Source: Bifidobacterium eulemuris (lineage in GTDB: Bacteria; Actinomycetota; Actinomycetes; Actinomycetales; Bifidobacteriaceae). Taken from it: 64,000 bases of DNA. Location of the stretch: positions 1,550,001 to 1,614,000 of the forward strand of contig NZ_CP062938.1 of NCBI RefSeq assembly GCF_014898155.1, read 5' to 3'. Shown here one piece after another: positions 58,165-64,000 of the stretch. How positions within the stretch are numbered: the stretch's first letter is position 1; each line of letters opens with the position of its first letter. Under the pieces are notes generated by a model. It worked only from the letters and a program-made list of their open reading frames with translations. It had not been told where the DNA came from and made no database searches. The translations under genes and the position numbers were made by a program.

Positions 58165-59391
58165 ATGTCCGTCCGACTGAAGGAATTGGTCGACCAGGCC
58201 AGAGGCCAGGGCCACGATATCGCGCTGGTCGCCGGCGCGGGTGGACTCGACCATGCCGTGCGCTGGGTGCATATGGTGGAGAACGAGGAGATCGCGGGCT
58301 TTCTGGAGGGGCAGGAGATCGCCTTCACCACAGGCATCGGCCTCGAATCGCAGGAGGATCTCGTGGGCTTGACGCACAGCGCATACGATTCCGGAGCCAG
58401 CGGCATCGTGGTGAACGTCGGCCCCTTCATCCACCAGATCAGCCCCGAAGCGGTGCGCTTCTGCAACGAACGCGACTTCCCGATGTTCCGCGTTCCATGG
58501 AGCGAGCATATGGCGCAGATCATGCACTTGTTCAGCCTGTCCATCACCATGAGCGAGAAACACAACATGGAGCTGGCCGCCGCTTTGGAGAACGCGATTT
58601 TCATGCCGACGCGCGAGGATCTGTATCTCGAGACCATGGAGCGCAGCGGATTCGGCAAGGATTGGAATTACTGCGTCGCCGTGTTCGAAGTATGTGCCGA
58701 GGACGGAGAACCGGTCCCGGACGCGCGGATGGATTCCTGCGCCGCCCGCATCGAAACACTGCTGACCAGCCGCCAATGGCATGCGGTGCAACTGACCATC
58801 GGCCACCGTATCGCGCTGGTGTTCACACGATACGACATCGGCGCGGTAAGCGATATGACCCAAGCGGCGACGGCCACATGCGCCGAGTTCTTGGGGGAAG
58901 GCACCCGCGTATTCGTCGGAGTGGGCAAGGTGACGAGATCCGCCCGATGCATCGGCAAAAGCTACCGTCAGGCGCTGGCTCTGGAACGCCTGCAATGGCT
59001 GCATGGCACGGATGGCGAACCGTTCCTGTATGACGATGCCGGCTCCGACAAGCTGCTGCTCTCCGTCAACGATCCGGAGATCCTCGCCGACTATTACGAC
59101 ACCACAATCGGCCCACTGGCCAAACACGACCAGCTCAACGGCGGGGATCTCGTGGAGACGCTGCGCAATTATCTCGCTTTTTCGGGGAGCATCAAGGAGA
59201 CCAGCGAGCGCATGTTCGTGCATCGCAATACGGTGAGCTACAAGTTGGGCAAAATACAGGATCTGCTCGGCGTGAATCTGTCGGACTTCCGCACGCGCGA
59301 GGAGATGTCGATTGGATTTCGGGTCAAGGAGCTGCTTGACTGCGTGCCTGCGGAAGGTATGGACGGCGCCTCACGCGGCACGGCCGGATAG
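58165..59391 (+). CDS. PucR-family transcriptional regulator of the taurine cluster
   Basis: This 408-residue regulator has an N-terminal PucR ligand-sensing domain (residues about 1-125), a GGDEF-related middle domain, and a C-terminal PucR helix-turn-helix: LAFSGSIKETSERMFVHRNT then VSYKLGKIQDLLG. AAAGGAA precedes ATG 58165. It probably controls the aminotransferase operon downstream, with the palindrome at 59445 as a candidate site. It may sense taurine or a nitrogen signal. Confidence 0.88.
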   Translation: MSVRLKELVDQARGQGHDIALVAGAGGLDHAVRWVHMVENEEIAGFLEGQEIAFTTGIGLESQEDLVGLTHSAYDSGASGIVVNVGPFIHQISPEAVRFCNERDFPMFRVPWSEHMAQIMHLFSLSITMSEKHNMELAAALENAIFMPTREDLYLETMERSGFGKDWNYCVAVFEVCAEDGEPVPDARMDSCAARIETLLTSRQWHAVQLTIGHRIALVFTRYDIGAVSDMTQAATATCAEFLGEGTRVFVGVGKVTRSARCIGKSYRQALALERLQWLHGTDGEPFLYDDAGSDKLLLSVNDPEILADYYDTTIGPLAKHDQLNGGDLVETLRNYLAFSGSIKETSERMFVHRNTVSYKLGKIQDLLGVNLSDFRTREEMSIGFRVKELLDCVPAEGMDGASRGTAG

Positions 59392-59444
59392 CGGCCGATC
59401 CGCCCGTCCGGCCCAGCGGCCGCCACTCCGAAACCATCCTATTG

Positions 59445-59460
59445 TTGTGCTGCAGCACAA
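59445..59460. promoter_or_regulatory. 16-bp perfect palindrome, candidate PucR operator
   Basis: TTGTGCTGCAGCACAA is perfectly symmetric. It lies in the 241-bp gap between the PucR gene and the aminotransferase operon, 173 bp before the start codon. Binding by the neighbouring regulator is an inference. Confidence 0.5.
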
Positions 59461-59632
59461 ACAACCTTAGGCGCTGAATCGTTGTCGCCACTCCCCGTCC
59501 TTCCTAGACTGCAAATCAGGTCAAGAAAATCAAGCATTTCCTTGAACGAGCAGAACCACACCGGGGACATCACAACAAGCCGAATTCTATGCATAGCGCA
59601 TATTCCGGCACCCCATCACGGAAGGAACGATT

Positions 59633-60976
59633 ATGGAAGAGCTGACGGGCGAGGAAGTCGCCGCCCTGCATCGCGATCACGTCATGCAGTCCTGGCACAA
59701 GCAGGGCGAGGCCGTCATGCCGATCAAGCGGGCCGAAGGCATCTATTTCTGGGACTACGACGGCAACCGTTACGCCGATATGAGTTCCCTGCTCGTATGC
59801 TCCAATCTCGGACATGAGCTGCCCGAAATCGTGGATGCGATCAAAAAGCAGGCCGACACGATGTGCTTCATGTCGCCCGCCTACGCCTCCGAGCCGAAAT
59901 CCCGGCTGGCCAAGATGCTCGTCGATCTCGCCGGCCCCGACTTCTACCAGCGCGTGTTCTTCACCAACGGCGGCACGGACTCCAACGAGAACGCCATCAA
60001 GATGGCTCGCATGGTCACCGGCAGGCCGAAGATCTTCTCCTGCTACCGCTCATACCACGGTTCGACCATCGGATCATCGAACGCCTCGGGGGACTGGCGT
60101 CGCTTCGCCGCCGAGATGGGCGGCACCGCGCCGGGCTTCGTGCATTTCATGAATCCGAACATGTACGAAGACGGCTACACGCGTGGCGTGGACGACGAGG
60201 CCGTCACCAAGGAGTATCTGCATCGGCTCGACGAGCAGCTGCAATATGAGGGCCCCGATACCGTGGCCGCGATCCTTATGGAGTCCATCGTAGGCGCGAA
60301 TGGCGTGATCCTGCCGCCCGAAGGCTATATGGAGGGCGTGAGGGCCCTATGCGACAAGTACGGCATCCTCATGATATGCGACGAGGTGATGGCCGGCTTC
60401 TGCCGCACCGGCAAGATGTTCGCCTGGCAGAATTTCGACCTGAAGCCCGACATCTTCACCTTCGCCAAAGGCGTGACCTGCGGCTACGTGCCCCTGGGCG
60501 GCGTCGTCGTCTCCAAGGCGGTCTCCGACTATTTCACCGACCATGTGCTGCAATGCGGACTGACCTACTCGGGACATACGCTCGCATGCGCCGCCGGCGT
60601 GGCCGCCGTCAACTACTACCTCGACCATGACATCGCCGCGCACGTCAAGCGGATGGAGGGCATCCTCAAGCCCTTCCTCGACGACATGGCGTCCAAGCAC
60701 AAGTGCGTGGGCGAGGCCCGCTGCATCGGACTGTTCGCCGCCCTGACCATCGTACGCAACAAGAAGACGCGCGAGCTCATGGCGCCGTACCACGCCTCCA
60801 ACAGCGTCATGCCGCAGATCATGGGCAGACTGATGAAGCAGGGGTTCGCCACATTCGGCCGCGAAACCAATGTGAACATCTGCCCGCCGCTGACCATCAC
60901 CGCCGAGCAGCTCAGGCAGGAGCTTCCCAAGCTCGACGAGACGCTCACCTGGGTTGACGAGAACCTGTGCGACTGA
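59633..60976 (+). CDS. toa: Class III aminotransferase, probable taurine aminotransferase
   Basis: This 447-residue PLP enzyme moves the amino group of taurine to an oxo acid, giving sulfoacetaldehyde. Lys279 (FTFAKGVTCG) should bind PLP and Asp250 (CDEVMAGF) its ring nitrogen. FTNGGTDSNENAIKMAR binds phosphate. The neighbours (Fe-ADH, TauC, TauA, TauE) point to taurine, as in B. kashiwanohense, where a taurine:2-oxoglutarate aminotransferase is known. Whether pyruvate or 2-oxoglutarate is used cannot be seen. GGAAGG is just upstream of ATG 59633. Confidence 0.85.
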   Translation: MEELTGEEVAALHRDHVMQSWHKQGEAVMPIKRAEGIYFWDYDGNRYADMSSLLVCSNLGHELPEIVDAIKKQADTMCFMSPAYASEPKSRLAKMLVDLAGPDFYQRVFFTNGGTDSNENAIKMARMVTGRPKIFSCYRSYHGSTIGSSNASGDWRRFAAEMGGTAPGFVHFMNPNMYEDGYTRGVDDEAVTKEYLHRLDEQLQYEGPDTVAAILMESIVGANGVILPPEGYMEGVRALCDKYGILMICDEVMAGFCRTGKMFAWQNFDLKPDIFTFAKGVTCGYVPLGGVVVSKAVSDYFTDHVLQCGLTYSGHTLACAAGVAAVNYYLDHDIAAHVKRMEGILKPFLDDMASKHKCVGEARCIGLFAALTIVRNKKTRELMAPYHASNSVMPQIMGRLMKQGFATFGRETNVNICPPLTITAEQLRQELPKLDETLTWVDENLCD

Positions 60977-60988
60977 CGGGAGCCGAAC

Positions 60989-62116
60989 ATGCTATGGGAT
61001 TATGAGCAGCCCGTGACCATCCGTTTCGGCTGCGGACGGGTCACCGAGATCGCTGACGTGGCGGAGTCCCACGGATGGGAGAACGGTTTGATCGTCTCCT
61101 CCGAGCATTTCGTGCGCGACGGCACGACGGACCGTCTCATCGAAGCCTCCAACGGTCGGCTGACGGCCGCGTTCAGCGACTTCTCCCCCAATCCGGACGT
61201 CGCTGAGGTGGATGACTGCGCCGCCGTCATCCGCGCGCGCGGCCACGGCTTCGTGGTGGCGATGGGCGGCGGCAGCGCCATGGATCTGGCGAAGGCCGCG
61301 GCGAGCATCGCCTTAACCGACGACTCCATCGCCGACTATCACGGCACCGGCAAAGCGATGCCGGTCGACCACCTACCGCTGATCGCGGTGCCGACCACCG
61401 CCGGGACCGGCAGCGAGGTCACCTGCGTGGCGGTGCTCACCAACCGCAAGCTCGGCAGAAAGGCGCCGATCGTCTCATCCGGATTCTTCCCGTCCGTGGC
61501 GATCGTCGACCCGGAGTTGACCGTTTCCGTACCGCCGAAAGTCACCGCCTCCTGCGGCATGGATGTGCTCAGCCAGGCGATCGAGGGATACTGGAGCAAG
61601 GGCCATCAGCCGATCTGCGACGCCTGCGCCGTGCATGCCGCCGGACTGGTGTTCGACTATCTGCCGCGCGCCGTCGCCGACGGTTCCGACCTGCAAGCGC
61701 GCGAGAAGATGTGCGAGGCGTCGCTGATCGCCGGGTTGGCGTTCACGCTGCCGAAGACCACATCCTCACACGCCTGCTCCTTCCCCCTGACCAACATCCA
61801 CGGCATCCCCCACGGCGAGGCCTGCGGGCTGACGCTTGACTGGTTCGTCCGCGTGAACAAAAACGCACAGAGCGGCCGCGTGCAGCATTTCGCCCGCACA
61901 CTGGGTTTCGCCGACGCCGACGCGATGGCCGACGCGATCCACGATCTTAAAACGCGCATCGGCATGCGCACGGGATTGGCCGACCTGCATCTGAACGACG
62001 GGCAGATAGCCGATCTGGTGCGCATCAGCCGCCATCCGAATCTGTACAACAATCCGGTGGACGTCACCGACGGCATGCTCGAGGACATGTACCGGCACCT
62101 GGCGGCCATCGCCTGA
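60989..62116 (+). CDS. tauF: Iron-type alcohol dehydrogenase, probable sulfoacetaldehyde reductase
   Basis: This 375-residue group III dehydrogenase likely reduces sulfoacetaldehyde to isethionate. GGGSAMDLAK and PTTAGTGSEVT bind the coenzyme. Metal ligands should be Asp192, His261 and His275. The fourth usual His, four residues after the Asp (DALTH in FucO), is Gln196 here (DVLSQ). It starts 12 bp after the aminotransferase, so the two are co-transcribed. GGGAG precedes ATG 60989. Phosphonoacetaldehyde reductase is an alternative family neighbour. Confidence 0.82.
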   Translation: MLWDYEQPVTIRFGCGRVTEIADVAESHGWENGLIVSSEHFVRDGTTDRLIEASNGRLTAAFSDFSPNPDVAEVDDCAAVIRARGHGFVVAMGGGSAMDLAKAAASIALTDDSIADYHGTGKAMPVDHLPLIAVPTTAGTGSEVTCVAVLTNRKLGRKAPIVSSGFFPSVAIVDPELTVSVPPKVTASCGMDVLSQAIEGYWSKGHQPICDACAVHAAGLVFDYLPRAVADGSDLQAREKMCEASLIAGLAFTLPKTTSSHACSFPLTNIHGIPHGEACGLTLDWFVRVNKNAQSGRVQHFARTLGFADADAMADAIHDLKTRIGMRTGLADLHLNDGQIADLVRISRHPNLYNNPVDVTDGMLEDMYRHLAAIA

Positions 62117-62161
62117 CCCGGACCGCCCGCACCTCACCCATTCCACAGAGAGGAACCGACC

Positions 62162-62989
62162 ATGGGCACGTTACGACTCAAAATCAAGAACACCCCGCAC
62201 GCCTTGCAGGCGCTGGCCTCGCTGGCGCTGCTCCTGCTCGTCTGGTGGGCGGCCACGGCCGCAGGGCTGGTCAATCCGCTGTATCTGCCGGGGCCCGGCG
62301 AAGTATGGAACGCCTTCGTCGAAGCGAATATCTGCCGGCCGATGTCGACGGATTCGGACCGCATCATATGCGGCGAACAGCAGTATTTCCTATGGCAACA
62401 TCTGTTGGTGAGCCTGCAGCGCATCGGCATCGGCATGGCTTTGGCGATCGTCGCGGGCATGCTCATCGGATTCGTGCTCGCCGAGGTCGAATGGATCAGC
62501 CGCATCTTTCTGCCATACATCAATTTCGTACGCGCACTGCCGCCGCTGGGCTACATCGGCCTGCTCATCGTGTGGTTCGGCATCGGCGACACCACAAAAA
62601 TCTGGCTGCTGTTCCTAGCCGCGTTCCCGCCGATCGTTCTCGCCACACTCGACGGCATCAACGGTGTGAGCAGGGACCGCGTCAACTCGGCGCGGGCATT
62701 GGGCGCAGGCACATTCCAAACCTTTATATTCGTGGTGTTTCCCAGCGCGCTGCCTTCGATCATGAACGGCATCCGGCTGGCGGTCGGGTTCGCGTGGACC
62801 ACCGTGGTCGCGGCCGAACTCAACAACGGCATTCCCGGCATCGGAGCGCTGGCCTACCTATCCGGCACCGAACTCAACACACCGCTGACCATCGCCTGCA
62901 TCTTCGTCATCGGCATCGCCGCATTGCTGCTGGACGGACTGATCCAACTCATCACCAGACTCGTCACCCCCTGGGTGGGGCAGGACTGA
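62162..62989 (+). CDS. tauC: Taurine/sulfonate ABC transporter permease, TauC/SsuC-like
   Basis: This 275-residue membrane subunit has six helices and the EAA-type loop VNSARALGAGTFQTFIFVVF. AELNNGIPGIGAL follows, typical of TauC/SsuC. A stretch with two Cys between helices 1 and 2 (EANICRPMSTDSDRIICGEQ) is longer than usual. AGAGGAA precedes ATG 62162. It works with the binding protein of the next gene; the ATPase is presumably beyond the window. Confidence 0.9.
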   Translation: MGTLRLKIKNTPHALQALASLALLLLVWWAATAAGLVNPLYLPGPGEVWNAFVEANICRPMSTDSDRIICGEQQYFLWQHLLVSLQRIGIGMALAIVAGMLIGFVLAEVEWISRIFLPYINFVRALPPLGYIGLLIVWFGIGDTTKIWLLFLAAFPPIVLATLDGINGVSRDRVNSARALGAGTFQTFIFVVFPSALPSIMNGIRLAVGFAWTTVVAAELNNGIPGIGALAYLSGTELNTPLTIACIFVIGIAALLLDGLIQLITRLVTPWVGQD

Positions 62990-63051
62990 CGGCATATCGC
63001 TCCGCACGACGCACGACATACGACGCACGACGCAGAACAGAGAGGAACATC

Positions 63052-64000
63052 ATGCGACTTGCATTCCACACCACCGCTTCGATCCGACGCATACGCCGCG
63101 CCTCGGCAGCTCTGGCCGGCGGCGCGATGCTCACCGCACTGGCCGCCTGCGGATCCATGCCCACCGCCTACGAGCTCGCCGGAGTCGATCCCAACGGCAC
63201 CGCAGACGTCGGCTGCCCGGTCGATGCCGACAACGACTTCACCGGCACGATCCGCATCGCCTGGCAGGCGATTCCGAACGCGGACCTCATCGTCAAGGAC
63301 ATGGGGCTGCTGGAGGCGTGCCTGCCGCAGGCCACCATCGAATGGAACCAGTTCAATTCGGGAGGCGATGTCGTGCAGGCGTTCGGCTCGCGCTCGATCG
63401 ACATCGGTCTGATGGGCTCCAGCCCGGCCGTACGCTCGGTGAGCGCGCCACTGGACCTGCCGGTCGCCATCGTATGGATACATGACATCATCGGCGACGC
63501 CGAATCGCTGGTCGCCAACGACGACTCGATCACGCAGGTCGCCGATCTGAAAGGCGCGAACATTGCGGTGCCGTTCGGCTCGACCTCGCATTTCAGCCTA
63601 TTGTCCGCATTGGCCGACGCGGGTTTGTCGGAAACGGACGTGCATCTCATCAACCTCGATCCCGATAAGATGGCCGCCGCTTGGACGCGCGGCGAAATAG
63701 ACGCGGCATGGGTATGGGATCCGGTGCTCTCCACGCTGCGCGCCGACGGTGGGCATATCGTCACGTCCTCAGCCCAAACCGCCCTGACGGGTGCCGCCAC
63801 CTACGATATGGAGGTCGCGTCCGAGGAGTTCATTACGGATAACCCCGACGTGATGAGGATTTGGACGGCCGTGGAGGATTACGCGGCGGGCCTGATCTCC
63901 GAGGATCCCGACGGCTCGGCCGAGATGATTTCGTCGCAGTTGGGCAACGATCCCGACGATGTCGCGGCGCAGCTTGAAGGCTACACCTATCCCCGTGCCG
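63052..64000 (+). CDS. tauA: Taurine-binding lipoprotein, TauA-like, 3' end missing
   Basis: The first 316 residues are visible. A signal peptide with twin-basic start ends in the lipobox LAAC (Cys33). The binding domain shows RIAWQAIPNADLIVKDMGLL, DIGLMGSSPAV and GEIDAAWVWDPVLS, as in TauA/SsuA proteins. GAGAGG precedes ATG 63052, 62 bp after tauC. The gene continues past the right edge. Taurine specificity is inferred from the aminotransferase and reductase genes. Confidence 0.9.
   Translation, partial: MRLAFHTTASIRRIRRASAALAGGAMLTALAACGSMPTAYELAGVDPNGTADVGCPVDADNDFTGTIRIAWQAIPNADLIVKDMGLLEACLPQATIEWNQFNSGGDVVQAFGSRSIDIGLMGSSPAVRSVSAPLDLPVAIVWIHDIIGDAESLVANDDSITQVADLKGANIAVPFGSTSHFSLLSALADAGLSETDVHLINLDPDKMAAAWTRGEIDAAWVWDPVLSTLRADGGHIVTSSAQTALTGAATYDMEVASEEFITDNPDVMRIWTAVEDYAAGLISEDPDGSAEMISSQLGNDPDDVAAQLEGYTYPRA

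Overview
The window looks like a chromosomal segment of a high-GC actinobacterium, most likely a Bifidobacterium. Several things point there: a 504-residue sucrose phosphorylase with the catalytic residues at the positions known for the B. adolescentis enzyme, many LacI-type regulators of sugar genes, a purA-crcB-crcB block, and a taurine-to-isethionate gene set of the type described in Bifidobacterium kashiwanohense. This assignment is inference from gene content. No rRNA gene is present.

Layout. 1-10 kb: the start of an amino-acid permease leaving the left edge, a CPA2-type antiporter, an ABC ATPase/FtsX-like permease pair divergent from a TetR regulator, and a second amino-acid permease split by an intact 1.48-kb insertion sequence. 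10-17.3 kb: a palindromic element, beta-galactosidase lacZ, ilvC, and an MHS-family transporter. A leader region with an Ile-Ile-Ile peptide and a terminator precedes the MHS gene, which suggests branched-chain amino acid control. 17.8-29.2 kb: a sugar locus with two LacI regulators, an MFS transporter, a CUT1 ABC transporter, a GH13 enzyme, a DUF624 protein and sucrose phosphorylase. Three near-identical operators built on GAACCGGTT tie the ABC transporter, the GH13 enzyme and the phosphorylase together. 29.3-33.2 kb: a pair of CrcB/Fluc channels, purA, and class II aldolase.

33.7-42.7 kb: a complete kdp system (kdpDE, then a small membrane ORF with kdpF-A-B-C). KdpE and KdpD both carry unusual degenerate Gly/Asp-rich repeats. 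43-46 kb: a DMT exporter, then two antitoxin-like genes, each next to a broken toxin (BrnT-like and PIN-like), beside tRNA-Gly. 46.3-55.1 kb: aldo/keto reductase, HtpX, an FprA-type NADP reductase, a P1B-type ATPase and an HtrA protease. 55.4-57.2 kb: tgt, a tandem repeat array, and tRNA-Leu(CAG). 57.4-64 kb: a taurine utilisation cluster (tauE, a PucR regulator, aminotransferase, Fe-type alcohol dehydrogenase, tauC, tauA), cut by the right edge.

The most unusual feature is the intergenic DNA. Four palindromic elements (about 10.06, 33.33, 42.96 and 50.37 kb) carry a short motif repeated in direct and inverted orientation. Two of them are clear copies of one family whose arms have changed together, so pairing is preserved while sequence differs. 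There are also a 107-bp duplication with a co-varying palindrome, an 89-94-bp tandem array, a dispersed GTGCGGTG hairpin repeat, and GTCATCCTGAGCGG-type repeats.
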